Assembly: GCA_016789905.1 (NCBI GenBank)
Contig: JAEUQC010000191.1
Location: 1-51,108 of the forward strand
DNA: 51,108 bases
Source of the DNA: Bryobacterales bacterium
GTDB lineage: Bacteria > Acidobacteriota > Terriglobia > Bryobacterales > Bryobacteraceae
Direction: 5' to 3'
Part shown: positions 25,947 through 34,787 of the stretch, one piece after another
Position numbering within the stretch: position 1 is the first letter of the stretch
Layout: the number at the start of each line of letters is the position of its first letter
Program-made: the position numbers and the translations under genes
The notes under the pieces: generated by a model
What the model was told of the DNA's origin: nothing
Database searches by the model: none
Seen by the model: only the letters and a program-made list of their open reading frames with translations

Positions 25947-27800
25947 CTATTGAATCTTCATCTTAGTCAACCCGACTCCGCCGGCCGGCAGCGCGGCTCC
26001 CCCGGCCTTCATGCCATTCGTCTCCAGGATGTAGGCAACGATATTCGCATACGCCTCTCCGCTCAATGATCCCGGCGCCGCCGGCGGCATCGTCTTCTGC
26101 GATTTCTCAAACAGCGCGGCCACGCTCCGTCCCTGCCACTTGTTCTTGAAATACTCGCCTCCAAGCGGCGTCGCCATCGTCCCGTTGGTCATCGTGTTCC
26201 CGTGGCAAACCGCGCAACTGGCGTTGTAGGCCGTCTTTCCCGCCGCCGTCTGCGCCGCGGTGAACTCGGGTGCAATCCCGCCGGCCATCACCTCTTTCCG
26301 CTCCGTCGCTTTCGCCTCGCTAACAGCCTTCGGAACCGCCGCCGCGCCGCTCCCCTCACCCGTATAGGTGAACGCCAGAATCGCTCCCTGGTTCTGCATC
26401 TGCGTCGTTGTCCCGCCCGTTTCCGATTCCGCCAATCCGCTCGGATCCGTCGCAATGAAAATCGTCTTCCCGTCCGGGCTCACCGCCGTGTCCCGGTACC
26501 GGTCCTCCGACTGAAAATAGCGGCTGATGAATCCCGCTGCCGACTTCCCATCGGCCTGCAGCGGCACCACATACAGCGACCCGCGTTTCAACGCCGGCGC
26601 CAGCAGCACCCGCCCCCAGCCCGGCACGCCCCCGCCGTTATTCTGGTAATGCTCTACGCTCGACACCCCTACCGTCGGCCAGCAAATGTAGTCGATTCCC
26701 TTGCACGCCGGATCGTGAAAATTGAACCCGGTCGGCACCGTAAACAGCGTCGCCACCGGATCCACCATCGGTTTCTTAAACGCCGATTCCGGTTCCCTCG
26801 GCACCGACGGGTGAATCGCCAGGTCGCTAAATTTCAGTTGCGCGCACGGCGTGCTCGCCTCCGCCCACCGCGCGTATTCATACGCCTTGTTGTCCTTCAA
26901 CCCTGCCACGTGCGGCCAGCCATAGTTGCCGCCCTTCTTCAACAAATTCACCTCATCGTCCGTCTTCGGGCCATGTTCGGAGGAATACAGCTTCCCATCC
27001 GGCGCGAAGTCCAGGCCTTGCGGATTCCGGTGGCCATACGTGAACACGTGGCTCACCACGCCGTTCAGTCTCGGGTTGTCCTTCGGCACCGAACCGTCCA
27101 AATTCATCCGCAGCGATTTCCCCACATACGAAGCAAACTTCTTCGCGTCCAACTCCTGCCGCGTCGGCAGCCGCTGCGCCTCCACCGGCAGACAGCTATT
27201 GCCCAATTGATTGTTCCCTTGGTCGCCCAGCGTCAGGTATAGCTTCTTGTCAGGCCCGAACTTGATGCGCCCCGCGCTATGGTCGTTGCTCGCCGGCAGC
27301 CCGGAAATCACCGTCACCGGATCCGACAACGTCCCATTCCTGTACGTCATCCGCAGCACCTTCCCGTACAAAAAGCGATAAGGGCTCTTCGGGTCGGTAA
27401 TCGTCGGGTCCGCCCCCAGCGCCTCGTCCACGTAGGTGTAGAACACATACACGAAGTCGTTCCCTGTGCTCTTCAACAGTTCCGGGTGCAACGCCATTCC
27501 CAACAGGCCATCCTGGCCTCCTGGTACGGAGACCTCATCTATCGTAGCCGCCACGCTCCGTTCCCCGCTCACCGGATCCACCCGCGTAATCCGCTTCGCC
27601 GTCCGTTCCGTGATCCACAGTTTTCCGTCCGGCCCCCAGGTTACTTCCCATGGCCCTCCTAGTCCGGACACGACCACTCGTTTGCTAAACTGCTTCGTTC
27701 CCCGGATCGCCGTTTCCGGCCCGTTCTGCGCCAACAGCCGTCCGCCCACGCCGCTCGCCACCGCAAGCAGCAGGGCCAATATGAATGATTTCGTAAACAT
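25947..27800 (-). CDS. PQQ-type sugar dehydrogenase with C-terminal cytochrome c
   Basis: A 617-aa periplasmic protein. After a signal peptide (MFTKSFILALLLAVASGVGG) comes a glucose/sorbosone dehydrogenase-like six-bladed propeller (GGPWEVTWGPDGKLWITER, DGLLGMALHPE, HSAGRIKFGPDKKLYLTLGD, YGHRNPQGLDFAPDGKLYSSEHGP, GGNYGWPHV). The last 90 residues form a class I cytochrome c with CAVCH at 529-533 and a likely axial Met in KTMPPAAPG near 571. The enzyme would oxidise an aldose or similar alcohol and pass electrons to its own haem. The start at 27800 gives a clean signal; the frame is open to 27911. It runs convergent to the RraA gene, with 12 bases between the stop codons. Confidence 0.88.
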   Translation of the reverse strand: MFTKSFILALLLAVASGVGGRLLAQNGPETAIRGTKQFSKRVVVSGLGGPWEVTWGPDGKLWITERTAKRITRVDPVSGERSVAATIDEVSVPGGQDGLLGMALHPELLKSTGNDFVYVFYTYVDEALGADPTITDPKSPYRFLYGKVLRMTYRNGTLSDPVTVISGLPASNDHSAGRIKFGPDKKLYLTLGDQGNNQLGNSCLPVEAQRLPTRQELDAKKFASYVGKSLRMNLDGSVPKDNPRLNGVVSHVFTYGHRNPQGLDFAPDGKLYSSEHGPKTDDEVNLLKKGGNYGWPHVAGLKDNKAYEYARWAEASTPCAQLKFSDLAIHPSVPREPESAFKKPMVDPVATLFTVPTGFNFHDPACKGIDYICWPTVGVSSVEHYQNNGGGVPGWGRVLLAPALKRGSLYVVPLQADGKSAAGFISRYFQSEDRYRDTAVSPDGKTIFIATDPSGLAESETGGTTTQMQNQGAILAFTYTGEGSGAAAVPKAVSEAKATERKEVMAGGIAPEFTAAQTAAGKTAYNASCAVCHGNTMTNGTMATPLGGEYFKNKWQGRSVAALFEKSQKTMPPAAPGSLSGEAYANIVAYILETNGMKAGGAALPAGGVGLTKMKIQ

Positions 27801-27840
27801 ACGCCTCGAAGCATGATACAAGGCGCGGCGCCGAAATGCG

Positions 27841-28725
27841 CTATTTCGGGCGCGAATCTTCATCCCACAGGAAGTCGTCCCCATCAAACGGAATCCGCTC
27901 CAACCGTCCAATCTGCGCGAAACTCAGCTTGCCCTTCATGTACAGCACCGCCCGCGCCGCCCGTTGAAACGTCGCCTCATCCCCGGTCTGTTCCAGCACC
28001 CGGCCCAGCGTCGTCAACACCGCCGCGTGCCCGGCCTCTCCCTGCAGCGCCATCTTCCGCAGCCTGCGCCCCGCCCATACCGGTGTATCCGTCTCCAGCG
28101 ATTCCCCGTGCTCCAAATACTCCGCCGCCAACTCTGGCAACCGTCCCGCAATCCGGTTCCGCAGCGCAATCTCTTCCTGTGCTTCCGGCAGCGCCGTTTC
28201 CAATTGCTCGTCCCGTTTCTCCGCCGCTGCTTCATCCTCTGGTTGCGCCGCTGCCAATCGCGCCGCCAGCGGACGCAGGTCCATCACCGGCGCCAGCGCT
28301 ATGGCGGCGGGCAACAGTTGTTCCGCGTTCGTAACAGCTTGCGGATGCGCCACCAGCACTCGCTGGAAAAACTGTCCCGCCAGCCGGACTTCCGCCTCCC
28401 CGCCAACCGCTCCGGCCAGCTCAACAATCTCCACATTCCGCAAGTGGTCGCGGGACTTCTCCGCCTTCGGGTTTAGCAATCGAACGAAATGGCTCGTCAG
28501 GTCTCCCAACTCATAGTACGCAAGCACCTGCCGGCACCGGGAATAACTCACCGGAGGCAGACTGCCGTTCACGTGCGTCCGCATCCAGTACCGGATACAG
28601 TCGGAATCCAATCCGCGCGGCACGCGTGACGGCCCCATCCGGCCCGCCTTCACATACGCCGCCAGCGGCCCCTCACTGCTCAGGCCCAAATACCGGACAT
28701 TCGAAATCGGAAACGGCGGCGGCAT
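27841..28725 (-). CDS. Uncharacterised helical protein next to LysM-zincin gene
   Basis: A 294-aa protein with no signal peptide and no family I recognise. It begins MPPPFPISNVRYLGLSSEGPLAAYV; the middle is Ala/Leu/Glu-rich and probably helical (LAARLAAAQPEDEAAAEKRDEQLE), and the C-terminus is acidic (DGDDFLWDEDSRPK). Its ATG lies three bases after the stop codon of the 626-aa LysM-like/zincin gene, so the two are almost certainly translated together and probably work together; an inhibitor, chaperone or structural partner are options that sequence cannot separate. The phase of a convincing long ORF with typical codon use supports it as real. Confidence 0.7.
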   Translation of the reverse strand: MPPPFPISNVRYLGLSSEGPLAAYVKAGRMGPSRVPRGLDSDCIRYWMRTHVNGSLPPVSYSRCRQVLAYYELGDLTSHFVRLLNPKAEKSRDHLRNVEIVELAGAVGGEAEVRLAGQFFQRVLVAHPQAVTNAEQLLPAAIALAPVMDLRPLAARLAAAQPEDEAAAEKRDEQLETALPEAQEEIALRNRIAGRLPELAAEYLEHGESLETDTPVWAGRRLRKMALQGEAGHAAVLTTLGRVLEQTGDEATFQRAARAVLYMKGKLSFAQIGRLERIPFDGDDFLWDEDSRPK

Positions 28726-28728
28726 TGG

Positions 28729-30609
28729 TTACCAATCCTCCATTCGTTCCGCGCCGCGCGTCCGCAGCAAGCTCACCACGCTATGGGACTGCACGGCGGT
28801 CACGCTCCCCGTCTCAATCCATGTCGGAACAAGCAGCATGTGGTCCCCCATCCGTTTCGGATTCTGCAGGCTCTGATGAAACAATGGCGGGGATTCAGGA
28901 AACATCAGTTGCGTCCGGAAATGGTCCGACGGCCGGTCCACATGATAGGCATCCGTCAAAACATGGCCAATCTCATGCGCCAGAATGTACGGGTCCATAT
29001 CGTCTTCCAGATACAGCGGGCTATTCTCGCGATTAAACCGCGGCAGCAGCACCGCGGAGCGGAACGGCAGGTCCGGGCGCCGGTCCGCCGGCACGCCGGG
29101 GGCATAGTGCGGCAGGAACGCGAATCCAAGTGTCGAATCAGAAAACTTGCCCACGAATATGAAGTGCACAACATCGTCCGTAATGCCCGGCACCGACCGC
29201 AGAATGTATCGCACGTCAGCCGACCCTTGCAGGTACGTCTGGTCCGCGCTCCCATCAATGTTATTCATGTCAACGTTCACTACCCGCATCCGCAGCCGCA
29301 GTGAGCTATGCGGCGCCGGAAGCACCTGCACCGTCGGACGCGCGCCGCTGTCGGCGCCGATCATTACATCGCACGGCGCCAGCAACCGGTCCTGCCTGCG
29401 CAGCGGCGGCGCCGCAAAAGCCGTCGCGTGAAATCCCGCCGGCATGTGATCGGCAATTCGCTGCCCGGCCTCCAACGGAGTCATCCCGTTGGTAATTGAA
29501 ATCGGCGCTGTCGTCACCGGTGCTTCCCCCGGCAAGGTTAGCCGCAGCCGAACCGTGCCCGATCCCCGCGCAGGCCTCCCCGTCCGGTTGGAAATCGTCA
29601 GCATTCTTGTCACCGGCGCGGTATACACGCGGAACTCCGGCGCCACAATACGTGGCGCCACATCAGCCTGCGCCAGTATTCTCCGCATCCATCGCAGCGT
29701 CTTCCTTCGAATCGCCCGCCGCAACTCCGGCGTGTCGTCCGCCGCGAAGAGATGAAAGCACACCCGCACTCGTCTCCGCTCCGCCCCTCCTATCCATTTC
29801 TCTGTCGACACGAAACACTTCGGCGTCCCCGGACAATGCGGTATCGTGTACGTCGCGCGCACCCGTTGATCCAGAATCTCTACGCTGTCGTTATCGCCCG
29901 GCTGTCCCGTCCCCCGGCCGTCCGCCATATCTGTTACCAGCAGCAGTTGCCTTGCTCCCGGCGCCGCCTGCTTGTCCACTTCGTCCACCACCAGCCGCAT
30001 ATACCGCGAAAGAAACGTCGTCACCGAACCAGTCGCCGCATGAAACTCCACATCTGGAATCGCTCGTTCATCACCCGGAAACGGCTCATGTCCCCGCACT
30101 CGCAACCCAGTTGGGTGGCTTGGGTCGGCTTCGTACAATGGCCGCAACGCTTCCAGCCGCGCCGTAATCCGCCCCTGCGCCCGCGGGTCCACTATCTCAA
30201 TCTTGAACGTGTCCGGGTCGCCGTTCGTGGGTGCGTCGTAGCCGAACCGGTCGTGAAAAGTGCTATCGTACCCCGTTGCCACAGTGGAGGCCAGCGCCGG
30301 CACATAGTTACTAACATGCAGCGCCGTCACTTCGTTTCTGTCATGCGGCCGCGCGTCTTCCTCCCGCACAATCCGGATCGAAACCGGAGGCGTGTTCCGT
30401 GCCCGGAACACATGTCGCGCATCCACGCCGCGCGGCAGTTCCGGCGGGCTGATCACCGGAACAATCACAACGTCCCCTTCGCGCAACGGCCGGTTCAGCA
30501 GCGGACGGTTCAACGGATGGCTCCGTAACGGTTGGCAGTCCAAGTAGCCCCACTGGATGGCTATGCCGCACAGGCAATCTCCAGCCGAGGCAATTACGGC
30601 TTCATCCAT
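28729..30609 (-). CDS. LysM-like domain plus zincin metallopeptidase-like protein
   Basis: A 626-aa protein without a signal peptide. Residues 7-52 (AGDCLCGIAIQWGYLDCQPLRSHPLNRPL ... LREGDVVIVP) match the LysM-like pattern GDsLxxIAxxxGFxDWxxxxxHPxNxxLxxxRPxPxxLxPGDxvxiP often placed at the N-terminus of proteins linked to contractile injection systems and polymorphic toxins. The middle has a beta-rich region with an Asp-rich LLLVTDMADGRGTGQPGDND. Near the C-terminus LAHEIGHVLTDAYH (HExxH at 545-549, further His at 556) is a zinc-peptidase motif. It may be an exported effector or a self-processing protein; no injection-system genes are in the window. It is tightly coupled to the 294-aa gene and diverges from an SGNH hydrolase gene. 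Confidence 0.75.
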   Translation of the reverse strand: MDEAVIASAGDCLCGIAIQWGYLDCQPLRSHPLNRPLLNRPLREGDVVIVPVISPPELPRGVDARHVFRARNTPPVSIRIVREEDARPHDRNEVTALHVSNYVPALASTVATGYDSTFHDRFGYDAPTNGDPDTFKIEIVDPRAQGRITARLEALRPLYEADPSHPTGLRVRGHEPFPGDERAIPDVEFHAATGSVTTFLSRYMRLVVDEVDKQAAPGARQLLLVTDMADGRGTGQPGDNDSVEILDQRVRATYTIPHCPGTPKCFVSTEKWIGGAERRRVRVCFHLFAADDTPELRRAIRRKTLRWMRRILAQADVAPRIVAPEFRVYTAPVTRMLTISNRTGRPARGSGTVRLRLTLPGEAPVTTAPISITNGMTPLEAGQRIADHMPAGFHATAFAAPPLRRQDRLLAPCDVMIGADSGARPTVQVLPAPHSSLRLRMRVVNVDMNNIDGSADQTYLQGSADVRYILRSVPGITDDVVHFIFVGKFSDSTLGFAFLPHYAPGVPADRRPDLPFRSAVLLPRFNRENSPLYLEDDMDPYILAHEIGHVLTDAYHVDRPSDHFRTQLMFPESPPLFHQSLQNPKRMGDHMLLVPTWIETGSVTAVQSHSVVSLLRTRGAERMEDW

Positions 30610-30693
30610 ACTTTCTTTCTCTCAGTCTATCAACGCGAAAGTTCGCCTCCAATTCCATCGCCATCATGCGCCGCAACCGCATAAACTCGTAAC

Positions 30694-31995
30694 ATGCCGC
30701 TACGCCTCGCCGCCGCCATCCTCCTCGCGGCCGCCGCCGCCCTCGCCCAGGCGCCACCCTCCTTCACGCTCGCTGGCGATTGGGACGTGCTCGTGTCCGT
30801 CTCAGGCGTCAACCCGCAAACCGTACGAGTCGCCCCCGTCGCCCTTCTCTCCGTCACCGCGGAACGGTACGACGATCTGCCCCTCTTCAACCCAAAGGCC
30901 GGCGGCTGGGTCCGCGGCGCGCAGTTGAAGGGCGTGAAGGCTCAGGAGACCACCAGCCCCTTCCTCGTCGATGTTCCCAGTTTCACTCTCCGCGCCGGTC
31001 CCGAACCCGGTTCCACTCTTTTCATCAAAGACACTGACTACACCATCGACCCCGATTGGGGCACCTTCGGTCGCCTCCCCAACGGCCGCATTCAGCCCGG
31101 CCAGCCCGTCTTCGCCACCTACCGCCACGCGCAAACCCGCCTCGACGCCATAGTCCTCTCCCCCAACGGACGCATCTCAATCCAACAGGGCGAACCCCGC
31201 GCCGCCGCGCCCGCCGTCCCGCCGCTCGAACCCGGCAATCGCCACCTCGGCAATATCTATCTCCCCGGCCTCCTCCCCAGGCTGTCGAACGACAACTTCT
31301 TCCCCATCCTCGAACAGTCCTTTCCGGAACAGGTCCTCCCGCGCTCTCCCACCATCCAACGGCTCACCCATCGTCTGAACGCAGGCCACTCCATTCGCAT
31401 TCTCGCCTGGGGCGACAGCGTCACCGATGGCGTGTATCTTCCCAACAAAAACACCCAGCGCTGGCAGGAGCAATTCGTCGCGCGTCTCCGCGCCCGCTTT
31501 CCCAAAGCACGCATCGAACTCCTCACCGAAGCCTGGGGCGGCCGCAACACCGGCAGCTACCTCGCCGTCCCGCCCGGCAACCCGCACAACTACCGCGAAA
31601 CCGTGCTCGCCCTGAAGCCCGATCTGGTTGTCTCCGAATTCGTCAACGATGCCGGCCTCAAACCGCATCAAGTCCAGGAGCGCTACGCCAGCCTCTTAAC
31701 CGATTTCCGCTCCATCGGCGCCGAGTGGATCATCCTCACGCCGCACTACGTCCGGCCCGATTGGATGAATCTTGCCAGCCAGCGCGATATCGACGACGAC
31801 CCGCGCCCCTACGTCGCCGGCCTCCGCCAGTTTGCCGCCAGCCACGATGTTGCCCTCGCCGACGCCTCTCTCCGCTACGGCCGCCTGTGGCGCCAGGGCA
31901 TCCCCTACAACGCGCTCATGCTCAACGCCATCAACCATCCCGACGCCCGCGGCATGCGCCTGTTCGCCGACGCGTTGATGGCGCTTTTTCCCTAA
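30694..31995 (+). CDS. Secreted SGNH/GDSL hydrolase
   Basis: A 433-aa secreted esterase-like protein. Signal peptide MPLRLAAAILLAAAAALAQA; residues 23-225 form a beta-rich N-terminal domain of unknown role; the SGNH domain starts near 232 with IRILAWGDSVTDG (Ser 242), then AWGGRNTGSY (Gly block), SEFVNDAG (Asn block, reading FVND in place of GxND) and NAINHPDARG (catalytic Asp/His region). All four blocks are present, so it is probably active, most likely as a carbohydrate or lipid esterase. No ribosome-binding site is clear before the ATG. It converges with the beta-helix gene with seven bases between stop codons. Confidence 0.85.
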   Translation: MPLRLAAAILLAAAAALAQAPPSFTLAGDWDVLVSVSGVNPQTVRVAPVALLSVTAERYDDLPLFNPKAGGWVRGAQLKGVKAQETTSPFLVDVPSFTLRAGPEPGSTLFIKDTDYTIDPDWGTFGRLPNGRIQPGQPVFATYRHAQTRLDAIVLSPNGRISIQQGEPRAAAPAVPPLEPGNRHLGNIYLPGLLPRLSNDNFFPILEQSFPEQVLPRSPTIQRLTHRLNAGHSIRILAWGDSVTDGVYLPNKNTQRWQEQFVARLRARFPKARIELLTEAWGGRNTGSYLAVPPGNPHNYRETVLALKPDLVVSEFVNDAGLKPHQVQERYASLLTDFRSIGAEWIILTPHYVRPDWMNLASQRDIDDDPRPYVAGLRQFAASHDVALADASLRYGRLWRQGIPYNALMLNAINHPDARGMRLFADALMALFP

Positions 31996-32002
31996 TCCCC
32001 GC

Positions 32003-33910
32003 CTACCGGTAAAACGGCGCCCAGGTAATCCAACGCGGTCCATAGTGCGGCGCCGGCGCGCCCTTTTCTAACGCGCCCAGGTCCGGCGCCTTCCCCGTGA
32101 ACCCATCGTTCACCGTCGGCAGCGCCACGCCAGCATCGACGGCCCGTGACCCCGCCCGCAATTGAAAATTCAAATCCATCGCGTGGTAAACACGGTGCCG
32201 GCGCGCCAGGTCCGGCGGCGCCATTCTTTCGAAAATGTCGTAGTCCACCTCAATCCCGTGCGCCTCCTGCCCCGTTGCCGCCCGCAGTTCGGCCAGCGTC
32301 GCGAAGCTCTTCCAATCCGCTCCCGGCGCCAGAAAATTGTACTGTTTGCTCACGTTCCGGTTCGGCCGAAACCCGTTGTAGTCGCTGCTGTAGTTCGCCG
32401 TCGCGTTGGCCCAGTTCATCACCCCGCGGTCCGGCACATCCTTTCCCATAAACAAATTGTTCCGGAAATGCGTATTCGAATACCCATCGCGCGCCGTCTG
32501 CTCGCTGATGAACGTGTTGTGGTACGCCAGAATCCCCGCCGGCGCCGCGCTAAACTTAAACGCCCCGCCCCCGCCTGTGTGATAAAGCAGGTTCCGCATA
32601 AAGTACACCGGCCCGCCGAACATCGGCTGCGCGCTGTATCCATTGTGCGCCGCGTTCACACCCCGGTTCTGGTACACGCGTATGTTGTGCGCCCCGCCGT
32701 CGGATTCAATGAAATCGTCGTTTGATAGATGGACGTCGTTGTTGTAGATGTCGATCGCCGACGCCCGCCGCTCCGGGTCCGCATCCGGCGGCCCATACGT
32801 CGAAATGCAGATGCCGTCGTGAAAATACGCGATCGCATTGTGCGCGATCACATGCCCTGGCCCGTACACCTTCACCGCGAAGAAACTACGCAACTGGTGC
32901 GAAGGATAGATCCCCGCCGTCCGCATCCCCGCCTGGTTCCACCCGATCAGCCGCATCCGGTCCTCGCGCCCCAGAAACAGGTTATCGGCGATGTAGAAAT
33001 CCCGCGACTCAGCACTCTCCGTCCACACCCCCACGCCAATATCTTCAAAGCGGCAGTTGCGCACCGTCAGCCCCACCGCGCCCATCACTTCCTTCTCGCC
33101 CGCGAATATCGCTACTTCCGTATTCCGGAACGTCAGTCCTTCGAATATGTGATGATGGCTCGCCATCACATCGAACAGCTTCGCGTTTCCCGCGCCGTCG
33201 AAAATCGCCTCGCCATCGCCGGCTCCCTGAATCGTGATCGGCTTCTCCGCGGTGCCTTTCAATGACAAGGACCACGATCCCGTAAACGGCGCACTCAACG
33301 GGTCCACATAGTTGTACCGCTCCGGCCGGTACAGCCCGGCGTGTACCAGAATCGTGTCGCCCGGCTGCGCCTTCTTCATGCGCACCGCCGTCCAGTCCCC
33401 CCGTCCTTCGCCATAGTAAGCGGCCTTCAGCCCAATAAAGCTCGGCTCCTGTTTCGCCCCAACATGGTCGGCCGGATAAACATGCAGCACCCGCCCGCCG
33501 CGGAACGGTTTCGGCTCCGCCCGTGTCGCTACGGTCACCGTCCGCTGTGCCTGTCCGCTCACCCCGTCCGGATCGCGCAGTGTCAACTCACACTCGTAGC
33601 TCGTCGCTTCCTCCAGTTGCAGAATGCTCCCGGCAAATCCCTGCGGCACGATGTAGTTCATGCTTTCCCGGTCCCGGAAAACCCGTTCTCCGCCAATCCG
33701 CAACAGCGGCAACGCCGGCCGCCACGCTCCCGTTCCCGCCTTCCGGAATCGCACCTCCACCGTCGCGTTCCGGTTCGCGTCGCCCTCAATCAGCCATTCA
33801 AATCCCAGGTTGTGCAGCGTCGGGTGCTCCACGTGAAATCGGCCCGCCTGGGTCGCGTTCTGGGCCTGCAACGCGCAGGCGGCAAGGAATAAAAGTGCGG
33901 CTGTTCGCAT
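32003..33910 (-). CDS. Secreted right-handed parallel beta-helix protein
   Basis: A 635-aa secreted protein. Signal peptide MRTAALLFLAACALQAQ is followed by a fibronectin-III-like part (about 20-130) and a parallel beta-helix, seen in repeated short strands such as HHHIFEGLTFRNTEVAIFAG, AVGLTVRNCRFEDIGVGVW, RDFYIADNLFLG, AIDIYNNDVHLSNDDFIESDGG and IRVYQNRGVN. Proteins of this shape include pectate lyases, polysaccharide epimerases and PL6-like enzymes; AQPGDTILVHAGLY is a typical entry motif of such folds. The exact substrate cannot be read. With the neighbouring SGNH hydrolase and sulfatase it suggests extracellular polysaccharide degradation. Ends near AVDAGVALP and PDLGALE, as usual in this family. 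Confidence 0.82.
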   Translation of the reverse strand: MRTAALLFLAACALQAQNATQAGRFHVEHPTLHNLGFEWLIEGDANRNATVEVRFRKAGTGAWRPALPLLRIGGERVFRDRESMNYIVPQGFAGSILQLEEATSYECELTLRDPDGVSGQAQRTVTVATRAEPKPFRGGRVLHVYPADHVGAKQEPSFIGLKAAYYGEGRGDWTAVRMKKAQPGDTILVHAGLYRPERYNYVDPLSAPFTGSWSLSLKGTAEKPITIQGAGDGEAIFDGAGNAKLFDVMASHHHIFEGLTFRNTEVAIFAGEKEVMGAVGLTVRNCRFEDIGVGVWTESAESRDFYIADNLFLGREDRMRLIGWNQAGMRTAGIYPSHQLRSFFAVKVYGPGHVIAHNAIAYFHDGICISTYGPPDADPERRASAIDIYNNDVHLSNDDFIESDGGAHNIRVYQNRGVNAAHNGYSAQPMFGGPVYFMRNLLYHTGGGGAFKFSAAPAGILAYHNTFISEQTARDGYSNTHFRNNLFMGKDVPDRGVMNWANATANYSSDYNGFRPNRNVSKQYNFLAPGADWKSFATLAELRAATGQEAHGIEVDYDIFERMAPPDLARRHRVYHAMDLNFQLRAGSRAVDAGVALPTVNDGFTGKAPDLGALEKGAPAPHYGPRWITWAPFYR

Positions 33911-33995
33911 AGAAAGAGGTTCTCGTCGATCTTACATCACTCGCCGCGCCACGCCCCCCAAAAAAAATGCTGCGATCCTGTAGTGAGGTTTCCCC

Positions 33996-34787
33996 ATGCG
34001 CTTGCTCTCTCTCCTTGCCGTCTCTGTGCCAATCCTCGCCCACGACCTCTACCTGATGCCCGAATCGTTCACCGCACACTCCGGCGCCCAGCTTCGCCTT
34101 GCTTTTCAGAATGGCGACGAATTCCCCGTCGCCTCCGCCAGCACGCAGCCAAGCCGCCTTCGCAACACCCGCCTCATCGCCAAGGCCGGCTCCGCGCCTA
34201 TGGAAAACATCGTCGCCGAAACCGCCCGCACCACCGCCACCGTCCGCCTCCCCGCCCGCGGCCACGCCATCCTCACCGCCAACACCATTCCCAATTTCAT
34301 CGAACTCGACGCCGCCAAATTCCGCTCCTACCTCGAACACGAAAACCTCACTGAGACCATCGCCTGGCGCGACGCGCACGGCGAATCCGCGAAACCCGGC
34401 CGCGAACGCTATAGCAAATTCGTCAAGTCCATCATCCGCTCCGGCGCCCCCGATGGCTTCTACAACCACACCACCGGACTCACCATCGAGTTCATCCCAC
34501 AGGCCGATCCCTTCAGCCTTCGCCCCGGCCAATCCCTCCCCGTCGTCGTCCTCTTCCGCGGCAAGCCCGCCGCCAACATCGCCGTCGAGTCCGCCTGGTT
34601 GGAACAGGGCAAGGCGGTGCTGGCAACCATCGGCCGCACCGATACGCTTGGCCGCATCACCATCCCGCTGAAAGCCACCGGCCCCCATCGTCTCCATGCC
34701 ATCGTTATGGAGCGTTGCGCGGACCCGCAAGCCGCCGATTGGGAGAGCTTCTGGGCCAGCCTTACTTTTGAGATTCTCCCCCGTTAG
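33996..34787 (+). CDS. Periplasmic DUF4198 protein
   Basis: A 263-aa secreted protein: short signal (MRLLSLLAVSVPILA) followed directly by HDLYLMPESFTAHSGAQLRL, the hallmark N-terminus of DUF4198, whose first His and nearby residues are thought to bind metal; several members sit beside metal transporters. No transporter is adjacent here. The later part (DPFSLRPGQSLPVVVLFRGKPAANIAVE and TDTLGRITIPLKATGPHRLHA) has the expected Ig-like beta structure. GAGG at 33983-33986, nine bases from the ATG, fits. Its 3' end overlaps the convergent PQQ-propeller gene by 26 bases. Confidence 0.8.
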   Translation: MRLLSLLAVSVPILAHDLYLMPESFTAHSGAQLRLAFQNGDEFPVASASTQPSRLRNTRLIAKAGSAPMENIVAETARTTATVRLPARGHAILTANTIPNFIELDAAKFRSYLEHENLTETIAWRDAHGESAKPGRERYSKFVKSIIRSGAPDGFYNHTTGLTIEFIPQADPFSLRPGQSLPVVVLFRGKPAANIAVESAWLEQGKAVLATIGRTDTLGRITIPLKATGPHRLHAIVMERCADPQAADWESFWASLTFEILPR

